From: Actinophytocola sp963826035
GTDB lineage: Bacteria > Actinomycetota > Actinomycetes > Mycobacteriales > Pseudonocardiaceae
Assembly: GCA_963826035.1 (NCBI GenBank)
Contig: CAWGVZ010000004.1
Location: forward strand, 682,001-746,000
Direction of reading: 5' to 3'
Length of the DNA: 64,000 nucleotides
Shown: in pieces, positions 33,093-41,445 of the stretch
Layout of the letters: every line of letters begins with the position of its first letter
Numbering within the stretch: the stretch's first letter is position 1
Notes under the pieces: model-generated
What the model was told of the DNA's origin: nothing
What the model saw: the letters and a program-made list of their open reading frames with translations, nothing else
Databases searched by the model: none
Position numbers and translations under genes: made by a program

Positions 33093-33899
33093 ATGACTGA
33101 ATCCACCTGGAAAGTGGTCATGGATCGGCACGGGGTAACGATTGCCAGTGATCGGTTCCAACTCACCACGTCCGACGCCGACCCAGCACAGCTCGAAGCG
33201 GTCGTTTCCGAGCTGCAGAGCGCGATCCGCGGCACCTACGGACAGTACTGCGGTCTGTCCCGCGCCGTCGAGATGATCGGCGAGCGCTGGGGCCTGCTCA
33301 TCATCCGGGACCTGCTGCTCGGCCCGAAGTCCGCGGGTGAGCTGCACCGAGGGCTGCCGAGGATCCCGATCGAGCTGCTCGACAAGCGGCTCAAGGAGAT
33401 GACCCACAGCGGCGTGCTGCGCCAGGCGGCGAACGGCACCGAGGGCACCGAGGGCACCGACCTGCGCTTCGAGCTGACCGAGTACGGTCGGGCCGTCGAG
33501 GACGCCGTGCTGGCGCTCGGCCGGTGGGGCGCGATCTCCCTGGCCAAACCGCGGCCGGAGGACGTCATCACCACCGACTCCATGATGGTGGCGCTGCGGG
33601 CCACGTTCGTCCGTGAGGCCGCACGGGGCCGGACCGTCAGCTTCGAGCTGCATGTCGGCGAGATCGTCATCCACGCGTGTGTCGACAACGGTGCGCTCAA
33701 GCTGGCCGTTGGCCCGCTGCCCGGTGCGGACGCGGTGATCAATCCCGGCCAGTCGCTCAAGGATCTGCTCACGGGCACGATCGGGGTCGAGGAGGCTCTC
33801 GACAGTGGACTGGTGCAGGTCTCCGGCGATCCGCAACTATTGAACGAGTTCGTGGAAATATTCCAGCTACCACGAATCTCGGCACCCTTGCCGGCCTGA
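33093..33899 (+). CDS. HxlR-type HTH regulator fused to SCP2-like domain
   Basis: A 268-aa protein. Residues 45-155 are an HxlR/MarR-like winged helix (GLSRAVEMIGERWGLLIIRD, LLLGPKSAGELHRGLPRIP, LLDKRLKEMTHSGVL). Residues 165-260 resemble an SCP2 sterol-carrier-like domain (VSFELHVGEIVIHACVDNGA, VINPGQSLKDLLTGTIGVEE), a common C-terminal partner that may bind a hydrophobic ligand. About 45 extra residues precede the HTH, so the true start could be a little downstream; the ATG at 33093 has only a weak ribosome site. Plausibly it senses a lipophilic intermediate such as the polyene, which is inference. Two hairpins follow the gene. Confidence 0.88.
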   Translation: MTESTWKVVMDRHGVTIASDRFQLTTSDADPAQLEAVVSELQSAIRGTYGQYCGLSRAVEMIGERWGLLIIRDLLLGPKSAGELHRGLPRIPIELLDKRLKEMTHSGVLRQAANGTEGTEGTDLRFELTEYGRAVEDAVLALGRWGAISLAKPRPEDVITTDSMMVALRATFVREAARGRTVSFELHVGEIVIHACVDNGALKLAVGPLPGADAVINPGQSLKDLLTGTIGVEEALDSGLVQVSGDPQLLNEFVEIFQLPRISAPLPA

Positions 33900-33903
33900 C
33901 AGC

Positions 33904-33933
33904 GATCAATCCGACCGATCGGTCGGATTGATC
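33904..33933. terminator. 30-bp perfect palindrome after HxlR gene
   Basis: A gapless perfect palindrome with 15-bp arms centred at 33918/33919, four bases after the HxlR stop. It can form a 13-bp stem with a GATC loop, so a terminator is the simplest reading. A perfect DNA palindrome could also be a regulator site. Confidence 0.7.
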
Positions 33934-33948
33934 AGAACCATATCCAGA

Positions 33949-33990
33949 GCAGACGGCGTAGTCGACTCATGGTCGATTACGCCGTTCTGC
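33949..33990. terminator. Second hairpin downstream of HxlR gene
   Basis: Arms 33949-33965 and 33973-33990 pair over 17 bp with one bulge and one G-U pair, loop of seven bases. Together with the preceding palindrome it makes a tandem terminator that insulates the membrane-protein genes at 34057. Confidence 0.65.
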
Positions 33991-34056
33991 CCTGATCAAT
34001 TTCCGGCGGGTACGGAATGGTGGCAGTGAGGGACGATGGGGATCGGAAGCGGCAGA

Positions 34057-34632
34057 ATGACACAGACGGTGGCGAAAACGCGGTGGCTCGGACCGGAGGG
34101 ATCACTCAACACCAGGCACCACAAAGCCGCGTTGATGACCTTTCTCGCGGTGGTGGTGCTGCACTGGGCCGAGCACCTCGCCCAGGCCTACCAGATCTAC
34201 GTACTCGGCTGGGCGCGGCCGGCCGCCGGCGGGGCGCTCGGGCTGGCCTTCCCCGTGCTGGTCAGCTCGGAATGGCTGCACTACGCCTACGCCGTTTTCA
34301 TGATGGTCGCGTTCGTCGTGCTGCGACACGGGTTCACCGGACGGGCCAGGTCGTGGTGGAAAGCCGCGATGTGGATCCAGATCTGGCACCACTTCGAGCA
34401 CCTGCTCCTGCTGCTGCAGGCGATGACGGGCAGCTACCTGCTCGGCCGCCCACAGCCGGTCAGCATCGCGCAGCTGCTGTTCAGCCGGGTCGAGCTGCAC
34501 CTGTTCTACAACACCATCGTGTTCGTGCCGATGGTCGTGGCCATGGTCCACCACCTCCGCCCGCGGGCCGACGAGTATGAGCTGATGGCGTGCTCCTGCA
34601 AGGCGGCGCCGGTCGCCGCCGGCGCCCGCTGA
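34057..34632 (+). CDS. Histidine-rich integral membrane protein
   Basis: Not recognised. A 191-aa protein with four or five membrane segments and paired histidines in the membrane: LHWAEHLAQAYQIYVLGWAR, SSEWLHYAYAVFMMVAF, IWHHFEHLLLLLQAMTG and ELHLFYNTIVFVPMVVAMVH. The HxxEH and HHxxxH spacing recalls membrane diiron or heme sites, but no known motif is exact. The ATG at 34057 is chosen because GGAAG lies seven bases upstream; an ATG at 34036 has poor spacing. It is seven bases ahead of another membrane protein gene, so the two probably work together, perhaps in a membrane oxidation or transport step. Confidence 0.72.
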   Translation: MTQTVAKTRWLGPEGSLNTRHHKAALMTFLAVVVLHWAEHLAQAYQIYVLGWARPAAGGALGLAFPVLVSSEWLHYAYAVFMMVAFVVLRHGFTGRARSWWKAAMWIQIWHHFEHLLLLLQAMTGSYLLGRPQPVSIAQLLFSRVELHLFYNTIVFVPMVVAMVHHLRPRADEYELMACSCKAAPVAAGAR

Positions 34633-34639
34633 GCGGCTG

Positions 34640-36106
34640 ATGGCGCAGGTCGGCGGTGGCACCCACGACCACGTCTTCGACCTCGGCATCGGCATCGGGC
34701 CCGTGGTGCTGCGGGTGGCGCTGCTCGCCGCCGTACCGGTGGTGGCCGGGTACACGCTGCTGAGTCTCTTCCTCCCAACGCCGACCAGGACCACCGCGCT
34801 GTGGGTGGTCGGCACCGCGGGCGGCGTGGTCATGATGGAGCTGCTGGTGGCCGGCGGCCTGTCGGTGCCGGTGCAGGTGGTGCCGTTGCTGCTCGGCATG
34901 CTGGCCGTGGCGCTGTACGCCGTCCGGTCCACCGATCCCCGATTCGCCCCGCTGCGCGCGGTGCTGCGGCGGCTGGCCCCGTGGGTGCTGCTCGGCTGCG
35001 CGGCGGCGGCACTGCTCGAGTTCGGCCGAGGGTGGAGCTCCACCGGAGCGGTGGCGCTGCACACCGGGACGATGCTCGCCATGGTCGGGTTGGCCTGGTT
35101 CATCCTGTGCCGGCCGCGACACCGGTCCGGCCGGCTCGCGGTCCGGGGTACGGCCGCGGTGCTGGCGGTCGCCCTGATCGGCGGTGCCGCGCAGGCCATC
35201 GTGCTGCGGCCGCGGGAGACGACCCCCGGGATGGCGGCCGCGGGCCTGGTCGGCGGGGTGGCCGTGACGATCGTGCCGAACCTGCCCGGCTGGAACCTGG
35301 TCCACGTGCCGGCCGGTGCGGCCGAGGTGGGCACGGCGCCGGACCGGCTGGTGGCGGCCACGAACCGGCCGGGAACCACCGGCACCTGGGCGGCCGTGCG
35401 GCTGCCGGCCGGCCGGGCCGAGCTGTGGGTGCGTCACCGAGGTGAGCTCGACTCGATGACCACCGACACGGGTTCGTCCGGCGCCGCGCCCGCCGAGCTC
35501 CTCGGCCAGGACGGCCCGGAGTGCGCGAGCGCGATACTCGGTGCCGTGCTCGCCGCCGGCGGGCCCGCTCTGCCGGACTGCCCGGCCGGTGAGCTGACCG
35601 GGCCGGACGCCGAGGCACTCCGTGCGGCCGTGGCCGTCCTGGCCGAGCGGGGACACCGCTCACTCACGGTGATCGGCGACGCGACGGCCCGCGGCGTCGC
35701 CGCGGGGCGCACGGTACGCGCGGCCATGGCGACCGAGGGGCTGGCGGACACCCGGACGGCCGGCGGCCCGGTGCTCGTGGTCGCCGGCTGGCCGGCGACC
35801 GCCGCCCTCGTGCGCGACCGAACCGACGGCGCCCCTGTCTACCTGGCTCCGTGGCTGCTGACCGACCCGCTGCTGACGATCGACGCCCAGGTGACCCCGA
35901 GCTTCTCGCCCGGGGACGAGGCCCCGCGGCGCTACGTCCTGGCCCTGCGTCGCGGCTTCCCCGGCGAGGTCCCGTCGGCGGCCGGGTACCGGACGTGGCT
36001 CGCGGGCCAGCGGGAGACCGGGCCCAGCCCGGTCCGGATCGACCAGGTCACCCCGGCCGTCGATGGCTGGCCGGCGCTCGCCACGGTGACGACCCCCGGC
36101 CGATGA
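34640..36106 (+). CDS. Membrane protein with large extracytoplasmic domain (DUF6239-like)
   Basis: A 488-aa protein. About six transmembrane segments lie in the first 210 residues (for example VVLRVALLAAVPVVAGYTLL and VPLLLGMLAVALYAV). An approximately 275-residue soluble domain follows, with VTIVPNLPGWNLVHVPAG, SLTVIGDATARGVAAGRTVR and VVAGWPATAALVRDR, which has the alternating pattern of a substrate-binding protein. I associate it with the family named DUF6239, natural product biosynthesis protein, with moderate certainty. It follows the histidine-rich membrane protein by seven bases. The glycosyltransferase converges 19 bases after its stop with no room for a terminator. Confidence 0.7.
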   Translation: MAQVGGGTHDHVFDLGIGIGPVVLRVALLAAVPVVAGYTLLSLFLPTPTRTTALWVVGTAGGVVMMELLVAGGLSVPVQVVPLLLGMLAVALYAVRSTDPRFAPLRAVLRRLAPWVLLGCAAAALLEFGRGWSSTGAVALHTGTMLAMVGLAWFILCRPRHRSGRLAVRGTAAVLAVALIGGAAQAIVLRPRETTPGMAAAGLVGGVAVTIVPNLPGWNLVHVPAGAAEVGTAPDRLVAATNRPGTTGTWAAVRLPAGRAELWVRHRGELDSMTTDTGSSGAAPAELLGQDGPECASAILGAVLAAGGPALPDCPAGELTGPDAEALRAAVAVLAERGHRSLTVIGDATARGVAAGRTVRAAMATEGLADTRTAGGPVLVVAGWPATAALVRDRTDGAPVYLAPWLLTDPLLTIDAQVTPSFSPGDEAPRRYVLALRRGFPGEVPSAAGYRTWLAGQRETGPSPVRIDQVTPAVDGWPALATVTTPGR

Positions 36107-36125
36107 CCCCCGACCGGGTCGAAAG

Positions 36126-37271
36126 CTACGCGGCGACCCTCGGAGTGAGGGCGAGGTCGGCCACTGTCGCCACCACGGCGGCCGGCGAGGGCAGGACCTG
36201 GATCTCCGCGGCCGTTCGCGCCGCCGCCGCCCGGAACCGGGCCGTGTCGAGAAGCTCCAAACATGACTGGGTGACCGCGTCCGGCGTGATCTCCGCCAAC
36301 GACAACCGGAGCCCCGCCCCGGACCGCACCACCGCGTCCGCGTTGTCGAACTGGTCATCGAACTGGGGCAGCACCAGCTGTGGCCGGCCCGCCTCCAGCG
36401 CGGTGAGCGCCGTGCCCTGCCCGCCGTGATGGATCAGGACGTCGCAGGCCCGCACCGCCTGCGCGAGCGGCACCTGCCCGGCGTGCCGAACCGCGTCCGG
36501 CAGCCGCGGCCAGGTCGCCGCGACCTCGTCGGCGACGGCGACCACCAACTCGAAACCGAGGCGGGCCAGCCTGTCCAGCACGGGGACCACGATCTCCGAC
36601 ACACCACGGCTGCCCAGCCGGGGCACCACGGTGCCCAGTGTCAGGCAGATCCTCGGCCGCGAACGCGGTTCCAGCGCCCAGTCCGGCACCCGGGCATCAC
36701 CGTTGTACGGCACGTGCCGCAGGCTGCGGTGCCCGGCCGCGTACGGCAGGCGCAGGCTCGGCGGCCACGGGTTGAGTACCCGCATCGGCCATGGCAGCAC
36801 ACCCAGCGCCGCGCCGCGCAACTCCCGGACGAGCTCGGCGGCCGCGGCCGCCCGGTACTCGCCGAGCGCGGCCACGCCCCAGTGGAGCTCGACGTGCGGC
36901 ACGCCGCGTGCGGCGGCGGCGATCGGCCCGGCGAACTCCGCGCGCTCGCTCACGAGCACGTCCGGCCGCCACGCGTCCATCAGCGCCGCGGTGCCGGGCA
37001 GACCGCTCGCCGCGATCCGGCCGAACACGCCACCGTGGATGTGCCGCCGCCGTTCGAGGTCGTCGGTCGCGGCGGCGGCCGCGCCCAGCTCGACGAAGTC
37101 GGCCGGCGGTCCACACGAGACGGTCGGCAGACCGGAGCGCAGCACGGTGGGCACGAAGTGTTCGGCGGTCGCCACCAACACCTCGTGCCCGGCCGAGCGG
37201 CACGCCCATGCCAACGACACCAGGGGAAAGAAGTGTCCCGACAGGCCCACTGTGGTGAACAGGATCCGCAT
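36126..37271 (-). CDS. Glycosyltransferase, GT1/GT-B antibiotic type
   Basis: A 381-aa NDP-sugar-dependent glycosyltransferase of the EryCIII/CalG family. N-terminal acceptor domain begins MRILFTTVGLSGHFFPLVSL. The C-terminal donor-binding motif is HHGGQGTALTALEAGRPQLV followed by LPQFDDQFDNADAVV, where the HxGGxGT loop and the DQF..NA residues bind the nucleotide sugar. It is the last gene of the sgcJ-sgcJ-ThuA-tpx-GT operon. It is the only glycosyltransferase seen and therefore the candidate for attaching the branched aminodeoxysugar encoded at 42-52 kb to the enediyne core. Confidence 0.93.
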   Translation of the reverse strand: MRILFTTVGLSGHFFPLVSLAWACRSAGHEVLVATAEHFVPTVLRSGLPTVSCGPPADFVELGAAAAATDDLERRRHIHGGVFGRIAASGLPGTAALMDAWRPDVLVSERAEFAGPIAAAARGVPHVELHWGVAALGEYRAAAAAELVRELRGAALGVLPWPMRVLNPWPPSLRLPYAAGHRSLRHVPYNGDARVPDWALEPRSRPRICLTLGTVVPRLGSRGVSEIVVPVLDRLARLGFELVVAVADEVAATWPRLPDAVRHAGQVPLAQAVRACDVLIHHGGQGTALTALEAGRPQLVLPQFDDQFDNADAVVRSGAGLRLSLAEITPDAVTQSCLELLDTARFRAAAARTAAEIQVLPSPAAVVATVADLALTPRVAA

Positions 37272-37275
37272 ACAG

Positions 37276-37815
37276 CTAGGCCGACTTCTCGATCGGACGG
37301 CTGGCCGCGGCCCGTGCGGCGTCGACCGCGGCCTCGTAGTCCGGGTGCTGACCCACCGCGGGCACGTACTCGGCGTGCACCACCGTGTCGTCCGCGTCGA
37401 CCACGAACACGGCGCGGGCCAGCAGCCGGAGCTCCTTGATCACCACACCGTAGGCGAGGCCGAACGACAGGTCGCGGTAGTCGGAAACCGTTTGCACGGC
37501 GTCGATGCCGGCCGCACCACACCAGCGAGCCTGGGTGAAGGGCAGGTCGACCGACACGGTGAGCACGGTGACCCGGTCGAGCGTGGCGGCCTCCTCGTTG
37601 AAGCGGCGGGTCTGCTGGTCGCACACCGGGGTCTCCAGCGACGGGACGGTGGAGATCACCCGCACGGTGCCCGCGGACGAGGACAGCGTCACCGGCGACA
37701 TGTCGTTGGCGAGCGCGGTGAACTCCGGCGCGCGGTCACCGACCGCCAGACCCTCCCCGAGCAGCGTCACCGGTCGGTCCCGGAACGTGGTCACACCAAG
37801 GCGTTCTACGGTCAT
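37276..37815 (-). CDS. tpx: Thiol peroxidase (Tpx), atypical 2-Cys peroxiredoxin
   Basis: A 179-aa peroxiredoxin of the Tpx family. The peroxidatic cysteine lies in STVPSLETPVCDQQTRRFNE, with the family threonine before it, and the resolving cysteine in ARWCGAAGI. ISTVPSLETPVC and YGVVIKELRLLARAVFVVD are diagnostic. The ATG at 37815 is preferred because GGAGG lies nine bases upstream; the ATG at 37824 directly abuts that site. It reduces hydroperoxides using thioredoxin. Its place between a glycosyltransferase and SgcJ-like genes is unusual and suggests protection against oxidants from enediyne chemistry. Confidence 0.95.
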   Translation of the reverse strand: MTVERLGVTTFRDRPVTLLGEGLAVGDRAPEFTALANDMSPVTLSSSAGTVRVISTVPSLETPVCDQQTRRFNEEAATLDRVTVLTVSVDLPFTQARWCGAAGIDAVQTVSDYRDLSFGLAYGVVIKELRLLARAVFVVDADDTVVHAEYVPAVGQHPDYEAAVDAARAAASRPIEKSA

Positions 37816-37833
37816 CGCAAGCATCCTCCGGTA

Positions 37834-40800
37834 TCATCCTTTGTGGAACACCACGGTGTCCACAGTGAACACTCCGCGAGCGGAGCCCTTGAACATCACG
37901 TACAACGGCTCCGTGATGCCCGGGTCGGCGAGCGCCACGGCGGGCAGCTCGACGTAGGTGTCGGCGCTGCCGGTGGCCGGCACGTCGACGGCGAGCAGTG
38001 TCGGGCCGCCCACCTCGTGGTACTGGACCTCGATCCGCCCGCCGGCGGCGCTCGCCGACACCCGGAAGCCGATTCCCGTGACACCGGCGAGGTTCGCCCG
38101 GTCGAACTTGATCCAGTCGCCCGGGTCGATGTCGCCGATCCGCGCGCCGCCGCTCGCCCCGGCGTGCGGTGCCACCCGCACCCCGTACGCCTCGGTGACG
38201 GACTCCGCCTCCTGGACGTCGCCGTGCAGGACGTGGCTGGCCGAACCGCTCAGCCGCGGCGCACCCCGGCCGCCCGTGTCGGTGTAGCGGGCGGTGACCA
38301 TGCCGACCGGCCACGACGGACCGTCGGGGACCGCGAGCGCGCCCGAGCAACCCGTGGCGGCGCTGCGCACCTCACCGCCGACGATGTACTCGACGATGAC
38401 CCGGGCGCAGTCCACCCGGCCGTCCTCCTGGTCGGTCACCGACACCGCGAACGGCACGGTGTCCCCCGGCCCGGCGAAGACGCCGTCGACCGGCGCGTCC
38501 AGCGTGACCGTCGGCCGGGTGTTGCCGACGACCACGGTCGAGGTGGCGACGCCGGTGTTGCCGGCGGCGTCGGTGACCGACAGCCTGGCGGTGTACTCGC
38601 CGGGCCGGTGGTACCGGTGGCGCGTCGCTCCGGGCGTCGTCGAGTCGACGTGGCCGTCGCCGTCGAAGTCCCAGGCATAGCGGAGCCGGTCGTCCTCCGG
38701 GTCGTAGGTGCCGGCCGGATGGAACGCCACCGTCATCGGCCCGGGGCCGGACGTGCGATCGGCCGTCAGCTCGACGCTCGGCGCCCGGTTCCCCGGAACG
38801 TGGTCGACGCGGTACAGCGCGGGATGCCCGGCATCGGCGTCCAGGACGTACAACGAGCCGTCCGGTCCGAACTCCACGTCCACCGGCCGCCCGAGTGCCA
38901 ACGAGTCGAGCACCGGGGTGATCCGGCCGCGCTCGCCGGCGGGCCCGACGGCGATGTCCTTGAGCCAGCCACGGTCCCGCTCGTAGGGGATGGTCGCCCC
39001 GTCGTACGACGCCGGGAACTTCGTGGCGGAGTCGAGCGCCGGATCGAAGTGGTAGGTCGGTCCGCCCATCGGCGCCTCGCCGCCGCTGCCGAACGCGGGA
39101 GCCGAGCCGCCGCTGTTGAGCTCGGGCACCGAGCCGCCGTCGTAGGCGAGCCAGGCGGCCCGGGCGGGGGGCAGGTCGACGAGCCCGGTGTTGTTGGGGC
39201 TGTTGTTCTTCGGCGCAGCGCAGTCGAACGCCGCGCCCGGCTGCCCGGTGGCGAAGTCGTGGTGGACGTAGGGCTGGTTGTCACCGGCGCAGTACGGCCA
39301 CCCGTAGTTGCCCGGCTCCTTGATCAGGTTGAGCTCGGCCTGACCGGCCGGCCCCCTGGCCGGAACCGCGGCACCCGCGTCCGGGCCGAGGTCGCCGAGC
39401 TGGATCCAGCCCGTCCGAGTGTCCACGGAGAACCGTTCGGGATCGCGCAGCCCCATCGCGTAGATCTCGGGGCGAGTCTTCGCGGTACCGGGTGGGAACA
39501 GGTTGCCGTCGGGGATCGTGTGCCCGCCGTCGCGGTCGACCGTGACGCGCAGGAGCTTGCCGCGCAGGTCGTTGGTGTTCGCGGCCGACCGCTGGGCGTC
39601 GTGTGTCTGCCGACCGGCCCGCTCGTCGACCGGGGTGAAACCGTCCGAAGTGGACGAACTGGTGTCGTCGGTCGTCGACAGCAGCAGGTTGCCGTCTCCG
39701 TCGAAGCCGATGTCGCCGCCGGCCGGACCGCTGTCCGACTCCGCGGGCACCAGCAGAATCCGCTGCTCCCCGGCGAGGTCGAGCCTTCCGTTGCGGCGCA
39801 AGGCGAACCGCGACAGTCGGTGCCCGTCCGCGGCGGTGTAGTAGACGTAGACCCATTTGTCGCGCGCGAACCCCGGGTCGATCGCCACGCTGTACACCCG
39901 GGCGTCCGGCAGCGTGCCGGCCGGTGTCGTGGTCCCGTCGGGGTCGGTCAGCCAGACCTGCCCGGTACGCGACGCGTGCACGACCCGCCGGTCCGGCAGC
40001 ACCGCGAGGTCCGCCGGCTCGCCGACGAGGTCCGCCCCTTCGGCGAGGGTGCGTCGGTCGAACGCGGTGTCGCCGTCGCGGCCGGGTGGGGAGCAGTCCC
40101 CGCTCGCCTGGCCGGTGGCGTACCGGATGCCGCCGAGCAGGTGCTGGCGGAATCCCTGGTCGGCATAGGTCTCGACGCTGTGCCCGAGGTTCGTGTACCA
40201 GGCGCGGCCGCCGGCCGGCGTGTGGCACCACGTCACCGGATGATCGCCCATCGCGCCGGGCCCGGGTGCGTAGGTCGACTCGTCGAGGGACGCGAGAACG
40301 TGCACCTCCGGCCGGGGGCTGCCGTAGAAGTTCCACCACTCCTCGGTGAACTCCCACCGGTCCGGGAGATGCGCCGTCGACGGATGGGTGCGGTCCTCGA
40401 CCGCGATCGTCGCGTGCTGGGTGACCGGGAACTCCGGCGGATACGGATGCGAATGGTAGAACGTGCCGATCAGCTCGTTGTAGTACCAGGGCCAGTTGGT
40501 CTCCATGCCGGCCGGACCGTGCACGCCCACGAAGCCGCCACCGCCGGCGATGTACCGCTCGAACGCGGCCCGCTGCGCGCCGTCGAGGCTGGGGGCGATG
40601 ACGTTGAGCCAGACGATCGCGTCGTACCGCGCCAGGCTCGCGTCGGTGAACACGGCCGAGTCCTGCGTCTCGGCGACCGTGAAGTCGTGCCGGGCGCCCA
40701 TCTCCTGGATCGCGGCGATGCCGTACTCGATCGACGCGTGGCGCAGGTCCGGCGAACCCGTCTGATGGAAGATCAGCACACTGGCCGGGGCGGACTGGCG

Positions 40801-40920
40801 GGCCGCCCCGGTCGTGGCCCCGGACGCGACGACCCCGCTGGTGGCCCCGAGGAGGGTCAGCACGGTCACCACCAGTCGCCAGCTACGGCGATGACCGCCG
40901 TCCTCAGCACGGAGTCGCAC
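37834..40920 (-). CDS. Secreted ThuA / glucose-sorbosone dehydrogenase / PKD / CBM protein
   Basis: A 1028-aa exported multidomain protein. A signal peptide lies in about residues 12-40 (VVTVLTLLGATSGVVASGAT). A ThuA-like trehalose-utilisation domain follows (about 45-275; VLIFHQTGSPDLRHASIEYG, GGGFVGVHGPAGMET, VTWCHTPAGGRAWYTNLGHS). Then a glucose/sorbosone-dehydrogenase-type PQQ beta-propeller (about 295-690; LPDRRVVHASRTGQVWL, YVYYTAADGHRLSRF, MGLRDPERFSVD). A PKD domain (about 695-785; YDPEDDRLRYAWDFDGDG) and a carbohydrate-binding-like C-terminus (about 890-1028; GDIDPGDWIKFDRANLAGVT) complete it. The GTG at 40920 follows GAGGAG. Such proteins usually work on extracellular sugars, so its place inside an enediyne operon is odd. 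Confidence 0.9.
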   Translation of the reverse strand: MRLRAEDGGHRRSWRLVVTVLTLLGATSGVVASGATTGAARQSAPASVLIFHQTGSPDLRHASIEYGIAAIQEMGARHDFTVAETQDSAVFTDASLARYDAIVWLNVIAPSLDGAQRAAFERYIAGGGGFVGVHGPAGMETNWPWYYNELIGTFYHSHPYPPEFPVTQHATIAVEDRTHPSTAHLPDRWEFTEEWWNFYGSPRPEVHVLASLDESTYAPGPGAMGDHPVTWCHTPAGGRAWYTNLGHSVETYADQGFRQHLLGGIRYATGQASGDCSPPGRDGDTAFDRRTLAEGADLVGEPADLAVLPDRRVVHASRTGQVWLTDPDGTTTPAGTLPDARVYSVAIDPGFARDKWVYVYYTAADGHRLSRFALRRNGRLDLAGEQRILLVPAESDSGPAGGDIGFDGDGNLLLSTTDDTSSSTSDGFTPVDERAGRQTHDAQRSAANTNDLRGKLLRVTVDRDGGHTIPDGNLFPPGTAKTRPEIYAMGLRDPERFSVDTRTGWIQLGDLGPDAGAAVPARGPAGQAELNLIKEPGNYGWPYCAGDNQPYVHHDFATGQPGAAFDCAAPKNNSPNNTGLVDLPPARAAWLAYDGGSVPELNSGGSAPAFGSGGEAPMGGPTYHFDPALDSATKFPASYDGATIPYERDRGWLKDIAVGPAGERGRITPVLDSLALGRPVDVEFGPDGSLYVLDADAGHPALYRVDHVPGNRAPSVELTADRTSGPGPMTVAFHPAGTYDPEDDRLRYAWDFDGDGHVDSTTPGATRHRYHRPGEYTARLSVTDAAGNTGVATSTVVVGNTRPTVTLDAPVDGVFAGPGDTVPFAVSVTDQEDGRVDCARVIVEYIVGGEVRSAATGCSGALAVPDGPSWPVGMVTARYTDTGGRGAPRLSGSASHVLHGDVQEAESVTEAYGVRVAPHAGASGGARIGDIDPGDWIKFDRANLAGVTGIGFRVSASAAGGRIEVQYHEVGGPTLLAVDVPATGSADTYVELPAVALADPGITEPLYVMFKGSARGVFTVDTVVFHKG

Positions 40921-40951
40921 TTGTGTCTCCTCGTTCCTCGAGCCGGAGTTC

Positions 40952-41407
40952 TCAGCCGCCGACCGGGCTGGTCTGGTGGGACGCGACGCGCCAGTCACCG
41001 TCGTACTTCACGATCACCCACATCGCGCGCACCTTGTACTCCGCGGGAACCTCGTCGGCGCCGTCGGTCAGCACCCCGCCCTCGGTGACCGCCAGCGCGA
41101 CGTCATCGGTGAGCAGCCTGATCTCGATCGGCTCCTCGACGAGCCGGGAACCCCGGTACGGGCCGTCGAACGCGGCCGACATGTAGGACCGGATCTCCTC
41201 ACGGTCCTTCAGCTGCTCGTCACCGACGAGCATGCTGCCGTTCTCGACGAACATCTCGGCGAAGGCGTCGGCGTCGTTGCGTTCCCACGCCGCACGGATC
41301 CGCAGCGGCGCGGTGAGGACCGCACCCTCCGGGCCGTTGGGATACTGACCATAAAGACTGGCCCACTGCTTTGCCCCGGCGACAAGTGATGAAGCCTTGG
41401 AAGACAC
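40952..41407 (-). CDS. SgcJ-like NTF2-fold (SnoaL-like) protein, copy 1
   Basis: A 151-aa NTF2-like protein of the SgcJ/EcaC family. Pattern: RIRAAWERNDADAFAEMFVE, then NGSMLVGDEQLKDREEIRSY, and VTEGGVLTDGADEVPAEYKV, WVIVKYDGDWRVASHQTSPV. In C-1027 biosynthesis SgcJ works with the PKSE and E10 thioesterase to give the polyene product. The GTG at 41407 has AAGGAGAA just upstream. Codon use is typical high-GC3, in sharp contrast to its paralogue 38 bases upstream. It is followed by the ThuA gene after 31 bases. Confidence 0.9.
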   Translation of the reverse strand: MSSKASSLVAGAKQWASLYGQYPNGPEGAVLTAPLRIRAAWERNDADAFAEMFVENGSMLVGDEQLKDREEIRSYMSAAFDGPYRGSRLVEEPIEIRLLTDDVALAVTEGGVLTDGADEVPAEYKVRAMWVIVKYDGDWRVASHQTSPVGG

Positions 41408-41445
41408 GGTGTTCTCCTTTTTCTCAGAGCGAATAGCTGGACGAT

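Noticed and set aside
36631..41088. Very long plus-strand reading frame of 1485 residues
   Set aside because: Antisense shadow of the minus-strand GT, Tpx, ThuA and SgcJ genes; composition is Arg/Gly/His-rich with no domains, caused by high GC3.
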